Numbered from the stretch's first letter, positions 32,463 to 42,171 are shown. The stretch is 64,000 nt of DNA from Shewanella denitrificans OS217 (GCF_000013765.1 NC_007954.1:1612001-1676000); one strand, 5' to 3'. A program made the numbers and translations. The notes: generated by a model from the sequence alone, not told the origin.

Positions 32463-32729
32463 TTATTTTGTTGAATGATGAGAATTAGGGTTAAGCTTAT
32501 CTTGGGTCAATTGGGCCTGAGTTTTAATGCCAAGTTTTGACATCACTTTAGCCGCAGGACAAAGGCCAGTAAATGCACTTTGGAATAGATTAGCGCCAAC
32601 GAAGACGCTTAGCCAGATAAAATGTGAGCTTAACCAGACGGTTAATCCTAATGACAACAGCATCATAAAGCCTGCAAATGCCATGATAGCCCGCTCTAAT
32701 GACAGCTTGGTGTGGATAGTAAAAGACAT
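32463..32729 (-). CDS. DUF2892 (YgaP-like) inner-membrane protein
   Basis: 88 residues with two transmembrane helices separated by a short turn (AIMAFAGFMMLLSLGLTVWL and FIWLSVFVGANLFQSAFTGLCPA). The FTGLCPA motif is typical of the DUF2892 module, which is fused to rhodanese in YgaP. Here the two halves are separate adjacent genes. Its role is uncharacterised; a part in sulfur transfer at the membrane is inferred from the pairing. Confidence 0.85.
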   Translation of the reverse strand: MSFTIHTKLSLERAIMAFAGFMMLLSLGLTVWLSSHFIWLSVFVGANLFQSAFTGLCPAAKVMSKLGIKTQAQLTQDKLNPNSHHSTK

Positions 32730-32783
32730 GTCGACTCCAGAAGTTTACGCAGTATCAATTTTGTGTGTCTAAGGTATGTTTGG

Positions 32784-35700
32784 TTAATCTTGTTCATTGG
32801 GGTTCGCCATAAAAGCAAAATACATCACAGGGATCAGCACTAAGGTCAGCAGGCTCGATATTAAGATCCCAAAAATTAAGCTGATGGCCAACCCATTAAA
32901 AATGGGATCATCGATAATAAATAATGCTCCCGACATAGCAGCCAAAGCAGTGAGTAATATAGGTTTACTCCTTACGGCACTGGCATTAATGACAGCGTTC
33001 GCTAAGCTTTCACCTTGAGCCACTTGTTGTTGAATAAAATCCACTAATAATATTGAGTTACGTACAATAATCCCAGCGAGCGCTATCATACCTATCATGG
33101 AAGGAGCACTAAATTGTGCACCAAGCAAGGCATGACCTGGCATGACACCTATGATAGTTAACGGGATAGGCGCCATGATGATAAGTGGTACTTTATAAGA
33201 CTTTACATGGGCAACCACCAATAAATAGATGGCAATCATGCCTATGGCATAAGCAAGCCCCATGTCACGAAATGTCTCATAGGTAATTTTCCATTCACCA
33301 TCCCATAAAATACTGCTGTGCAGTAAACCATCGGGTTCGCTAATAAAGTGCTGCTTGAGTGCTTGCTCAGGGGCCTCATTTTGCTGATTATTTATCTGAG
33401 ACACCATATCGAACATGCCGTAGAGGGGGCTGCCAGTCTCTCCCGCCATATCGGCAGTCACCATGATCATCGGCTGCATATTCTTACGTACTATATTCGT
33501 GTCTATGGTGCTTTTTTCTATGCTGATAAGTTCAGACATAGGCACTGTGGTCGTGTTTTGTCCATCGCTGGTGTGCAGGCTGGCGAGTCTTAAGGCCAGA
33601 AGTTGCTGCAAATCTTGTTTGCTTCTGTCATCAAATTGCAGCCGAATACTTGGCATGAGCTTGCTGTCAGTTTGATGCAAATAGCCGATATTAATGCCAT
33701 CCACAGCAGCCTTTATGGCGGTGAGTATGCTCTGATAGGGCACCCCAAGTAGGCTGGCTTTATTTTTATCTATGGTTATTTGCCATTGCTGCTGAGGTGC
33801 TGGCAGAAAAATATCCGCATCCACCACGCCGGAGGTGTTGTTAAAACGGCTCAATAGTGCCTGTGCAGCGTGTTCCCTTTGGACTGCGGTGGGCCCGTAA
33901 ACCTCTGCCACCAACGGCGCCCATACAGGGGGACCTGGCGGTACTTCGACGATTTTGACATTGGCATGATAACGGGATGCTATCTGTTGCAGCGGTTCAC
34001 GCACTGATAAAGCTATGTCATGGCTATTTCGCTCACGCTGGGATTTATCCAGTAAATTAACTTGGATGTCCCCAAGTTCTTGGCTGTTTCTTAAATAATA
34101 ATGCCGCACTAAGCCATTAAAGTTCATCGGTGCATGGGTGCCTGCATACCCCTGTACGTTGAGCACTTCATCTTGCTCAATCAGGTATTGGCTCAACTCG
34201 GCTAATACCCTGTGAGTCATGGCGACAGGGGTACCTTCTGGCATATCAACCATGACTTGAAACTCAGATTTGTTATCAAAAGGCAACATTTTGAGCACCA
34301 CGGCTTGCATCATAGGTAAGGCGATGGCGACGCTAATGAGCGCCACCACCCCAAGGGTTAATGCTTTACGGTTTTTGCTCGCACTTTTGCCAAAAATAAA
34401 CGGCCCCATCAAGCGCGTGAATAATCTGTTTAGACGAGAGCCTGAAGTGGGTTTGTTTTGATCTTTTGATGACGTTTTTGAGCTGTGACTTGCGGATAAG
34501 AATTTAGCACTCAACCAAGGGGTAATAATAAAAGCCACTAATAAAGAAATTAACATGCCCATGCTGGCATTGATGGGGATTGGGCTCATGTATGGCCCCA
34601 TAAGACCCGAAACAAAGGCCATGGGAAGCAATGCTGCTATTACGGTAAAAGTGGCTAAAATTGTGGGGCCACCCACTTCATCAACGGCTTTGGGGATAAG
34701 AGTGGTTAAAGGTGCATCACTAATGGCCCTGTGACGGTGAATATTTTCCACCACCACTATGGCATCATCAACCAAGATCCCGATTGAGAAAATAAGTGCA
34801 AACAATGAGATACGATTTAAGGTGAAACCCCAGGCCCAAGAGGCGAACAGGGTTATGCCTAAAGTAATGATGATGGCAATGCCTACCACTAAGGCTTCTT
34901 TCACGCCCATGGTAATTAACACCAATAGAATTACCGCTGCGGTGGCAAACAGCAGTTTTAAAATCAAGGTATTGGCTTTATCTCCAGCTGTTTTGCCATA
35001 ATCCCTTGAAACAGTGACATTGATATTAGCGGGAATAAGCTGATTTTTAAGGCTAGCAAGGCGCGCATTGATTGCCTCTGTGAGCACCACGGCATTGTGT
35101 CCCACTTGCTTGCCTATGGCGATGGTAACCGCGGGATAACTGCCTTGTTTGGTGTGATGCCACACATTCGCCTTGGGATTATCCTTCCCTAGGCTGATGT
35201 CGGCAATATCGGCTAAATAAATCCCTTGAGGTACTTGGCTATCCTTGGTTGGCAATACCTTAATGATAAGCTGCTCGAGATCGCTAACACTTTGAATAAA
35301 ATCATTCGATTGAATTTTGATAACTTGATTATTTTGGCTGATGTTGCCAGGGCTTATTAGTTGATTGGTATTAGCAAGTAACCCCAGTAAATCATCCAGC
35401 CCTACGCCAAAACTGTTCATCTTCATAGGGTCTATACGAATATTTAGCTCGGCATCTTGCCGGCCTTGAGTGTAAATCTCACGGGTGCCTGGAATGCGTT
35501 GCAATTCAGTCTCTAAACGACTCGCCACCAGAGTAAGCTCAGCGGCACTGGTACTGGGTTGATTGGCATCCGGAGCTGACCATAATGTTAGGCTCATCAC
35601 TGGCACATCTTCAATACCCCTAGGTTTTATCAGCGGTTCGCCAATGCCTGCAGCGCTATTGAACTTGTCTTTATTAGCGTAAAACTGATTGTACAGATTG

Positions 35701-36044
35701 ATAATAGCCTCATCCCTTGGTACACCGACTTCGAAAATGACGATAATAAGCGCGCCATCTTGTTGTGAGAATGAGTAAAGTGTATCTATACCTTTGATTT
35801 CACTGATGAGTTGCTCAGCGATGCGCGTCACTTGTTGCTCGACTTGCACAGGGGTAGCACCGGGGTAGGGGATAAACACATCGGCAAAGGTCACATCGAT
35901 TTGTGGCTCCTCTTCCTTTGGCGTCACTATAATGGCAAACAATCCCATCAAGAGGCCGAGCGCCGCTAATAGGGGGGTGATGGCATTATGCTGAAAGGCA
36001 TTCGCGAGTCGACCTGAGATCCCTAATGAGGAATTGGGCTGCAT
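32784..36044 (-). CDS. RND efflux transporter permease (AcrB/HAE family)
   Basis: 1086 residues with the RND layout: TM1, a large periplasmic loop, TM2-7, a second loop, TM8-12. Segments: N-terminal PLLAALGLLMGLFAIIVTPKEEEPQ, porter-domain FIPYPGATPVQVEQQV, TM4 LIFSIGILVDDAIVVVENIHRH with the paired Asp needed for proton coupling, and the C-terminal bundle SMIGMIALAGIIVRNSILLVDFI. It is full length and probably functional. The start overlaps the end of the adaptor gene by one base. The EEEPQIDV start and the downstream DUF2892-rhodanese genes mark a branch distinct from multidrug AcrB, and the substrate is unknown. Confidence 0.93.
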   Translation of the reverse strand: MQPNSSLGISGRLANAFQHNAITPLLAALGLLMGLFAIIVTPKEEEPQIDVTFADVFIPYPGATPVQVEQQVTRIAEQLISEIKGIDTLYSFSQQDGALIIVIFEVGVPRDEAIINLYNQFYANKDKFNSAAGIGEPLIKPRGIEDVPVMSLTLWSAPDANQPSTSAAELTLVASRLETELQRIPGTREIYTQGRQDAELNIRIDPMKMNSFGVGLDDLLGLLANTNQLISPGNISQNNQVIKIQSNDFIQSVSDLEQLIIKVLPTKDSQVPQGIYLADIADISLGKDNPKANVWHHTKQGSYPAVTIAIGKQVGHNAVVLTEAINARLASLKNQLIPANINVTVSRDYGKTAGDKANTLILKLLFATAAVILLVLITMGVKEALVVGIAIIITLGITLFASWAWGFTLNRISLFALIFSIGILVDDAIVVVENIHRHRAISDAPLTTLIPKAVDEVGGPTILATFTVIAALLPMAFVSGLMGPYMSPIPINASMGMLISLLVAFIITPWLSAKFLSASHSSKTSSKDQNKPTSGSRLNRLFTRLMGPFIFGKSASKNRKALTLGVVALISVAIALPMMQAVVLKMLPFDNKSEFQVMVDMPEGTPVAMTHRVLAELSQYLIEQDEVLNVQGYAGTHAPMNFNGLVRHYYLRNSQELGDIQVNLLDKSQRERNSHDIALSVREPLQQIASRYHANVKIVEVPPGPPVWAPLVAEVYGPTAVQREHAAQALLSRFNNTSGVVDADIFLPAPQQQWQITIDKNKASLLGVPYQSILTAIKAAVDGINIGYLHQTDSKLMPSIRLQFDDRSKQDLQQLLALRLASLHTSDGQNTTTVPMSELISIEKSTIDTNIVRKNMQPMIMVTADMAGETGSPLYGMFDMVSQINNQQNEAPEQALKQHFISEPDGLLHSSILWDGEWKITYETFRDMGLAYAIGMIAIYLLVVAHVKSYKVPLIIMAPIPLTIIGVMPGHALLGAQFSAPSMIGMIALAGIIVRNSILLVDFIQQQVAQGESLANAVINASAVRSKPILLTALAAMSGALFIIDDPIFNGLAISLIFGILISSLLTLVLIPVMYFAFMANPNEQD

Positions 36045-37192
36045 TAGTTGCCCTCCACTGAAGACTGACTTGCCCCATGGTTCGGTTTAATCAAAGCGGC
36101 ATGGGCCAATTGAGCATCTAGCGCTATGGTATCGCCTGAAATTAGACCCGAAACAACCTGCAATTGCTCACCGTATTCCTTAGTGACACGCACTTGAGTC
36201 AAGTGAATATCTGCGCCTTGGAGCCGGTAGACGCCAGTAAACTCACCTTGCTTGACTAAAGCGCTCTTAGGGATCAACAAGCCTTCAGTGTACTCGTCCA
36301 TGAAACGTACTTTAAGCCATTGACCTGGAACGAGTTGCTCCATCAATTGAGGCTGGTTCTCTAAGCTTATTCTGACTTGGTGACTGTGACTGGATGGCTC
36401 GGAAAATGCCATCACTGTGACTTGCTCAAATGTAAAGTTGGTTTGATTGAAATATGTGCTGAACTGGCCCTTGGCATCGGGAATGAGCCTTGAATACAGG
36501 CGCTGGGATAAATGGGTTACCAGTCGCAGCGACGTTGGATCGTAGCCTGAAAATAAGGCTTGTCCCAAGGAGACAGTTTCCCCTTGCTGCACATGCCTCT
36601 CACTGACGCGGCCACTGAAGGGGGCGCTGACTACGGTGTAATCTAAGGTTTGCTTGGCTTTGATGAGATTTGCCTTGGCTGCGCTAATGGCTTGTTCACT
36701 GGTTTTGGCCGTGGCGCGGGCTTCATCCATCGCCCCTTGAGCAATCGCCCCTTGAGGGAAAAGCGTACTTACCCGCTGATATTGGGCTTGGGCTTGCTGA
36801 TTAATGGCCATGGCCTTGGCAAGTTCGGCCTCGGCGCCTGCAAGCTCTGCGCTTTGGGCTTTACTGGTGATTTCCAGCAAAGGTGACCCTACTGAAACTA
36901 AATCATTCACATCATAATATAAGGTTAAAATCCGACCTGAGGTCTGGGCTGCGACTGTGGCAGCCTGGCCGGCTTCAACTCTGGCATCGAGCTCTATGTA
37001 TTGTGGAATGCGGCTGGTCTTAACCTCGACACTGGCAAGTTTTGTCTCAGGGGATTGTGCCAGCACAGTGAGCGGTATGCTGAATATTAATAGGGCTAGC
37101 ATTGCAATGCCAAGCAGTGACAGGGCACTCATAGTCTTTGTTCGTGACAATGTGACCTTAAGTGTTGAGCTTGTTTGCGTTTGCATGGGCAA
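36044..37192 (-). CDS. RND periplasmic adaptor (membrane fusion protein)
   Basis: 382-residue HlyD/AcrA-type adaptor. It has an N-terminal signal or anchor (about 20-45, MSALSLLGIAMLALLIFSIPLTVLA), a lipoyl half-motif (EAGQAATVAAQTSGRILTLYYDVNDLVSVGSPLLEI), an alpha-hairpin (about 105-170), the second lipoyl half (VVSAPFSGRVSERHVQQGETVSLGQ), and beta-barrel and membrane-proximal domains. It would link the RND pump to an outer-membrane channel; no such channel gene is nearby. The first gene of the operon, with a 16-bp palindrome 42 nt upstream. Confidence 0.92.
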   Translation of the reverse strand: MPMQTQTSSTLKVTLSRTKTMSALSLLGIAMLALLIFSIPLTVLAQSPETKLASVEVKTSRIPQYIELDARVEAGQAATVAAQTSGRILTLYYDVNDLVSVGSPLLEITSKAQSAELAGAEAELAKAMAINQQAQAQYQRVSTLFPQGAIAQGAMDEARATAKTSEQAISAAKANLIKAKQTLDYTVVSAPFSGRVSERHVQQGETVSLGQALFSGYDPTSLRLVTHLSQRLYSRLIPDAKGQFSTYFNQTNFTFEQVTVMAFSEPSSHSHQVRISLENQPQLMEQLVPGQWLKVRFMDEYTEGLLIPKSALVKQGEFTGVYRLQGADIHLTQVRVTKEYGEQLQVVSGLISGDTIALDAQLAHAALIKPNHGASQSSVEGN

Positions 37193-37233
37193 GTATTCTC
37201 TTTTTGGGTTCGATTTACTGGCTTTTTATTTTG

Positions 37234-37249
37234 TAGGAACAGGTTCCTA
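37234..37249. promoter_or_regulatory. Palindromic operator upstream of the RND operon
   Basis: TAGGAAC-AG-GTTCCTA, a perfect inverted repeat of two 7-nt arms, 42 nt upstream of the adaptor start. It probably overlaps the promoter and is likely bound by a dimeric repressor. No regulator gene is adjacent. Confidence 0.7.
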
Positions 37250-37412
37250 AATCAGTTCGAGTCTGTGTTGATAGTGACAAAACAATCTTCCATAAGAAAA
37301 TTCTAATGGAATAGCTGGACGACTGCAATCATTATATTAGAAAAACTTCATGAAGTGGAGTGTGGGTAACAAATCCTAGAAGTGATTGCTGCTAATCACA
37401 AGGACGGGGCCA
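37250..37412. other. Intergenic region between RND operon and fadL terminator
   Basis: About 160 nt upstream of the RND operon. It should hold the -35 region and any activator sites. No gene or further repeat was seen. Confidence 0.4.
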
Positions 37413-37446
37413 TAAAAAAACCGCAACCAAAAGGCTGCGGTTTTTA
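37413..37446 (-). terminator. Terminator of fadL
   Basis: AAAAACCGCAACC and GGCTGCGGTTTTT form a stem with one wobble pair. It lies about 65 nt past the fadL stop and has T-runs on both strands. Confidence 0.8.
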
Positions 37447-37509
37447 ATGATGAGACTCTATTTACTGTATGGGTTAACGATAGTTATTTACACTCACCCC
37501 AAGAACAGC

Positions 37510-38778
37510 TTAGAAACTGTAGTTGTACTGCACTGAGTAGTAAGTACCGTTAGAGCGGGTGTGCGCTGTAATCTCGCCTAAGATCGCACTGTTTTCTTTC
37601 ACAGTGACATTCTCGCCGCGTACATAAGCCACGCCCAAGTCGACACTCGATTGTTCATTTAACTGATAGCTCAGTCCAGTGGTGTACCAGTGACGGTCAG
37701 AATCAGGAATAGACAATGAAGACAATTGATCAACGACGCCTTGATCGCTAGCCACACCCACACGAGCCGTTAAGTCTTGGCTGATATTATAAGTTGCCCC
37801 TAAGCTCAAGAACCAAGAATCCTGCCAGTGGTATGTTTTTAGGTGTTGCTGAACGGGGTTATTTTTGACTGTGATATGGTCAAAGTCGCTCCAGCTAGTC
37901 CACTGAGCCGTGTAGTGCACCGCGAAGGTGTCGGTCAACTGATGGAAACCGGCGAACTGAGCAATATCAGCCATAGGGATATCAATCTTAGCGTAGTCTT
38001 GACGATTAAAACTGATATCACCTTTTGCGCTTAAGGTTGGGCTAAAGCGATAGCTTAAACCAAATCTGTGATCCGCATTAACTTCATAGCTCATACCTAA
38101 AATAGCACCAAAGGCCCAACCATCGGCATCAACATCCACAAGGGTCACAGGCACTACACCCACATTAGCCACAGGTACGCTGCCTTTACGGGTTAAGGTG
38201 CCTTCGGCGTAAATGGCATCTATGCCAAAGCCAAAGCTGAATTCTTCATTAACACGATAGCTCATACTGGTGTTGAAATTAACAGTAAGCACTTCAGTGT
38301 TACCCAGTAGATCCACAGGAGCAGGCATAAAACCTACAGGCGTGTTGACGCCAGCATTGGCTAACGGGGTTAAGTCAGTGCCAGTGCCATAATTACTAAA
38401 AGCGGCGAAGCCAATGGCAAACTTGTCGTCGATAGGATTGATGTAGTAAAAGTTTGGAATGATCTTGCTGTCAGCGGCGCCGTGCACATCACCAAAGTTT
38501 ACTGTCCCAAGGCCGGGAACTGTCTTGGTAACATCATCGACATTAACGTCGATATCAGCAAAGGTTAACCCTACAGATAGTGCTTTTTTGTCAAACAATG
38601 CCATAGCAGCAGGGTTACGTGAAAGTACTGAAGCGTTGTCAGCAATGATAGCGTCACCGGCCATAGCACGGCCGATACCGGTGGCAGATTGACTGTTTAA
38701 CTGAAAGCCGGCTGACATTGCTTGAGTGCTGGCTAATGTGATGGCAGTAGCGAGGAGTGTCTTGTTAAATTTATTCAT
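37510..38778 (-). CDS. fadL: FadL-family outer-membrane fatty acid transporter
   Basis: 422-residue 14-stranded beta-barrel that imports long-chain fatty acids. The signal peptide is MNKFNKTLLATAITLASTQAMS, and the mature protein starts AGFQLNSQSATGIGRAMAGDA, the plug-domain signature (the NPA motif in LSRNPAAMALF). It ends in a C-terminal aromatic residue (YNYSF), typical of BAM substrates. The frame stays open 21 codons upstream, but the signal peptide fixes the start at 38778. A FadR-type site lies 123 nt upstream. Family is secure; more than one FadL paralogue is usual in Shewanella, so the exact substrate is open. Confidence 0.92.
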   Translation of the reverse strand: MNKFNKTLLATAITLASTQAMSAGFQLNSQSATGIGRAMAGDAIIADNASVLSRNPAAMALFDKKALSVGLTFADIDVNVDDVTKTVPGLGTVNFGDVHGAADSKIIPNFYYINPIDDKFAIGFAAFSNYGTGTDLTPLANAGVNTPVGFMPAPVDLLGNTEVLTVNFNTSMSYRVNEEFSFGFGIDAIYAEGTLTRKGSVPVANVGVVPVTLVDVDADGWAFGAILGMSYEVNADHRFGLSYRFSPTLSAKGDISFNRQDYAKIDIPMADIAQFAGFHQLTDTFAVHYTAQWTSWSDFDHITVKNNPVQQHLKTYHWQDSWFLSLGATYNISQDLTARVGVASDQGVVDQLSSLSIPDSDRHWYTTGLSYQLNEQSSVDLGVAYVRGENVTVKENSAILGEITAHTRSNGTYYSVQYNYSF

Positions 38779-39344
38779 TATTATACTTATCTCTATTGTG
38801 TGAGTGACGACCTCTTTGGCTGAAGACTGCTTTTGCGGCATAGCCTTAGAGCGCTAACACTAATTTGTTCGAGGGCATCTTAAGGATGAGAGCATAGGCT
38901 AACAACTCCGACCAGTTGCATCTATTTGTTATTATTAAGTTAATTGTGGGGTATCTTTGTTCTATATTCAGGAGTTACTAATAGCTTTATGATGTAAATG
39001 TGATATATAACAATGTGTTAATCTTGGGTAGTGAGCATGGGTGAAAATGATATGGCAAGCGTTAAATATCAGAGCTTGGGGGAGAATATTTACATTTAAA
39101 TACGCATTCCTATTTTGAAATGAGAAAATGGCTTTAATTCAGCTTTCTAGCCTGCAAAATTTGACCTCCGCACCATAAAACATCAATTTAATCCTCAGAT
39201 ACATCCACTATGGCACTCGTGTCTACAAACAAAGAAACTCGGTGAGCGAAAAATCAGCAATGGCTATAATGGAGTCTAGTTTTGTTGGGTAATTATTCCT
39301 AACAATCACAGATTTCAAATGCAGGTTCAGCTATAAATCATCAC
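38779..39344. other. fadL upstream region
   Basis: 566 nt without a gene, AT-rich. It holds the fadL promoter and a FadR-type operator (listed separately), and the downstream flank of the metallopeptidase gene. No other frame was supported. Confidence 0.5.
38901..38917 (-). promoter_or_regulatory. FadR-type operator upstream of fadL
   Basis: Minus-strand AACTGGTCGGAGTTGTT. The FadR consensus is close to AnCTGGTCnGACnTGTT, and the match covers the conserved CTGGTC and TGTT halves. It implies repression of fadL by FadR in the absence of long-chain acyl-CoA. Confidence 0.85.
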
Positions 39345-39983
39345 TCAAGCTTCATAAGGCGATTGCCCGAGTTGTTCACAGATAAGCAGTAGCCTAAGAT
39401 CAAATTCCAATTGATGGTAATCACTGAGCATAAACTCGCACAGCTTGTAGAAGGCTTTGTTGTGCTCTTTTTCTCGCAAATGCGCCAATTCGTGAATGAC
39501 GACCATACGCAATAATGGTTCTGGAATGCGTTTAAGCCTTGATGAAATACGAATTTCATTCTTGGCTTTGACCTTATTGCCTTGTACACGGTTAACAAAA
39601 GAATGTAGACCTAAGGCTTGGTGAGTTAAGGTGATTTTTTCATCATATATCACCTTGGCCAAAGGATCTGACTGGCGCATAAACTGATTTTTAAAGCCGA
39701 GTGTATAGTCATACAGGGCCTTGTCGGTGCGAACGTCGTGAATGACGGGGTGACGTGACAACAACAAACTAGCCAAGCTGTTGTCTTCGATATGCCGTTG
39801 AACTTGCTCGATAACGCTGGCGCTATAGCCATTGAGTAAGCGCATCACACCTTGTTGTGATTTAACCGCTGTGACTTGCTCGCTGGTCATTAGACTGGCG
39901 ATATCTGTCGCTGGTTTTAACCCTTGGCTCGAGGCTTTTTTGGGCATGACGGGCGGCGCTGTGGGTTTCTTGGTCATAGTCAT
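39345..39983 (-). CDS. YgjP-like M48-related metallopeptidase domain protein
   Basis: 212 residues. The zinc motif HELAHLREKEHNKAFY (HExxH and a following His) lies near residues 165-180, typical of the YgjP/DUF45 family, small metallopeptidase-like proteins. The first ~30 residues are low-complexity (Lys/Pro/Thr-rich), and the middle is helical. There is no signal peptide. The physiological substrate is not known. It lies on the same strand as the DUF3010 and helicase genes but is separated from them by a terminator. Confidence 0.8.
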   Translation of the reverse strand: MTMTKKPTAPPVMPKKASSQGLKPATDIASLMTSEQVTAVKSQQGVMRLLNGYSASVIEQVQRHIEDNSLASLLLSRHPVIHDVRTDKALYDYTLGFKNQFMRQSDPLAKVIYDEKITLTHQALGLHSFVNRVQGNKVKAKNEIRISSRLKRIPEPLLRMVVIHELAHLREKEHNKAFYKLCEFMLSDYHQLEFDLRLLLICEQLGQSPYEA

Positions 39984-40065
39984 AGTCTTGGTCTTGGTCT
40001 TTAGTTTTTTGGTTTTTATTTTATTAACTGAGCTAGCTGAACTGTTTTATCAGCCATTGAGATAC

Positions 40066-40103
40066 AAAAAGGACCACAGTGCATCACAGTAGTCCTTCTT
40101 TTT
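40066..40103 (-). terminator. Terminator downstream of the DUF3010 gene
   Basis: AAAAGGACCACAGTG pairs imperfectly with CACAGTAGTCCTTCTTTT around GCAT. On the minus strand it ends in a T-run. A second hairpin (TGATAAAGCAC/GTGCTTATCA, 40109-40133) precedes it. Confidence 0.7.
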
Positions 40104-40140
40104 ACACCTGATAAAGCACTAAAGTGCTTATCAGTGAAAG

Positions 40141-40578
40141 TTAGATTTTGCCGAAGATGTGACGATTGTGCTGCACATAGGCGACATCAAACGCACTTTG
40201 TTGGACGCGTTTAAGATCTAACGATTCAAAATCAACCAAAGGTGGATTGCGTTTTAGCTGCTCTTTAATGGTCACAGGTGAAATCAAATGCACAGGCAGT
40301 TCAGTTAACTGAATTGCCGCTTCTAATTTGAAGCTAGTGGCGCTACCGGCCAACTTGCCTTTCTGCTCACGCTCTATAATGGCGATTTCATCAACCTTGT
40401 AATCTTCCATTAACTTATGAAAGGTAAAGTGAAACTCACGTATGGACTCAGTGCTGGCAGACTGAGAAATACTGAATGACACCTTACGGCAGGCTGGGAC
40501 GTTGAAGGTTTCACCTTCATAGGTCAATAAACTGATGATGGCTTCGCCACCTTTTAACTCTACACCACAAATTTTCAT
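40141..40578 (-). CDS. DUF3010 family protein
   Basis: 145 residues beginning MKICGVELKGGEAIISLLTY. It resembles the DUF3010 family of short gammaproteobacterial proteins, with an RNase H-like start (a GVELKG strand followed by a conserved acidic region, IAIIEREQKG). I use ATG 40578 because AGGAATATC precedes it; an in-frame ATG lies five codons upstream. The function is unknown. It follows the DEAD-box helicase gene by 55 nt on the same strand, so a role with RNA is possible but unproven. Confidence 0.78.
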   Translation of the reverse strand: MKICGVELKGGEAIISLLTYEGETFNVPACRKVSFSISQSASTESIREFHFTFHKLMEDYKVDEIAIIEREQKGKLAGSATSFKLEAAIQLTELPVHLISPVTIKEQLKRNPPLVDFESLDLKRVQQSAFDVAYVQHNRHIFGKI

Positions 40579-40633
40579 GATATTCCTACTCATTTAACTG
40601 TTGAACGGCCACGCTTAGCATGACCTTTACTAT

Positions 40634-42007
40634 TTATTCGTCATCATTATCGATATCGGACTGAATGCTAGCATCCGTTTCGATAATCAGGCTTGGCTTA
40701 ACTTTACGGCGCATCGGCGCATCTCCCACATCGACACCTGTGCTAAAGCGCTTATCACGCTTTGGCGCCGGCTTGGCATGGGGTGATTTTGCTTTAGATG
40801 CCGCCTTTGCCACACGTTTAGTGGAATTGACCTTATCTGTTTTGGCTTTCGCTTTTAGGCCGCTGAACTTGGCTTTTAGGCCGTCGATGACAGTGAACTC
40901 AAAGGTCTTGCGTAAGAAGGCTTGCACCTTGATAAAGCTATCCCAATCTTTTGGGCCCACTAAGGAGACCGCATCTCCTTTAGCGCCAGCACGACCAGTA
41001 CGGCCAATACGGTGAACGTATTCTTCGGCAAATTTTGGCATATCAAAGTTAATCACTAATGACACATTGATAAGATCAAGGCCGCGAGAGGCGACATCAG
41101 TAGTGACCAGAATTTGTTTTTGACCGCGAGCAAATTGATCCATGATCTGATTGCGCGCGCCTTGATTGAGATTGCCACTTAATGCCGCAGTGGCAAAGCC
41201 TTTATCCGCCAACAAACTTGCTAAGCGCTCAGTATCGACACGGGTGGCGGTAAAGATGATGATCTGTTTGTTGGTTTCATTAGTTAACACATGCTCAAGC
41301 AAGGCTTGTTTATGATCTAAGTGATCGACCAAGATAATGCGCTGTGTAATATCGGCGTGCTCAGTGTAAGCCGCACCAATGGCAATGTGGTTGGGGCTCT
41401 TAAGTAAGGTGGCCGCAATTTCGTTAATTTCATCATGCTCTAAAGTGGCTGAGAACATCAATGTCTGACGACGCTTATGATCGGCGGCGGCATTAATGGC
41501 GGCAAGTTGAGGGGCAAAGCCCAAGTCCAACATGCGGTCAGCTTCATCTAAAATCAGTAATTCAAGGCCATTTAAGTGCAAGTGACGCTGCTGCAAGTGA
41601 TCGGCAATGCGCCCAGGGGTTGCCACAATAAAGTGGGGCTCACGGCTTAAGGCTTTGGCTTGGTCGTTAAAATTCTCACCACCCAGTATGCTCACTGCCT
41701 TGTATTGAGTGTTAGCCACAAGCAACCTGAGTTGGCCGTAAACTTGCTGAGCAAGCTCGCGAGTGGGCAGCAAGATCAATACCCTAGGGTCACGCTTAGA
41801 TAAGGCTTTAGTGGAGATAATCCTTTGCATAGCGGGTAGCAAGAAAGCTAACGTCTTGCCTGAGCCCGTTTTTGAAGACGCCATTAGATCTTTGCCCGTT
41901 AATGCAATGGGCAGCGCTTGTTCTTGGATGGGTGTTGGCGTGGTAATGCCTAGATGTTTCAAGCTGTCTAACAGGCGCTTATCTAATGAAAAGTCGGAAA
42001 ATTGCAA
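40634..42007 (-). CDS. DEAD-box RNA helicase
   Basis: 457 residues from the chosen TTG start (468 if the upstream ATG at 42040 is used). All motifs are present: Q motif (TPTPIQEQALP), Walker A (SSKTGSGKT), PTRELAQ, TPGR, DEAD (ILDEADRMLD), SAT, and the C-terminal IIFTATR, TDVASRGLD and HRIGRTGRAG. A Lys/Arg-rich C-terminal tail (about 370-457) probably binds RNA. AGGGGA sits just before TTG at 42007, and the family N-terminus starts there (FSDFSLD), favouring the shorter form. It resembles RhlE/SrmB-type helicases of ribosome assembly; the exact subfamily is not assigned. Confidence 0.9.
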   Translation of the reverse strand: MQFSDFSLDKRLLDSLKHLGITTPTPIQEQALPIALTGKDLMASSKTGSGKTLAFLLPAMQRIISTKALSKRDPRVLILLPTRELAQQVYGQLRLLVANTQYKAVSILGGENFNDQAKALSREPHFIVATPGRIADHLQQRHLHLNGLELLILDEADRMLDLGFAPQLAAINAAADHKRRQTLMFSATLEHDEINEIAATLLKSPNHIAIGAAYTEHADITQRIILVDHLDHKQALLEHVLTNETNKQIIIFTATRVDTERLASLLADKGFATAALSGNLNQGARNQIMDQFARGQKQILVTTDVASRGLDLINVSLVINFDMPKFAEEYVHRIGRTGRAGAKGDAVSLVGPKDWDSFIKVQAFLRKTFEFTVIDGLKAKFSGLKAKAKTDKVNSTKRVAKAASKAKSPHAKPAPKRDKRFSTGVDVGDAPMRRKVKPSLIIETDASIQSDIDNDDE

Positions 42008-42171
42008 AGGTTGTTCCCCTAAAAAATAATAGCCAAGCATTATAGCGGGTTCACTGAGGTATAGCCAACAACACCTGCTTTACTTATACTATTTTTCACA
42101 GCGTCATCAGGCTCGAGTCTTTGACTTTTTAATTCTGCTGTTGAAGGTTATTTAAGGAGTATAAGCTAACT

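Noticed and set aside
39341..39598. 85-codon frame on the minus strand inside the metallopeptidase gene
   Set aside because: Shifted frame of the YgjP-like gene, which carries the real HExxH motif.
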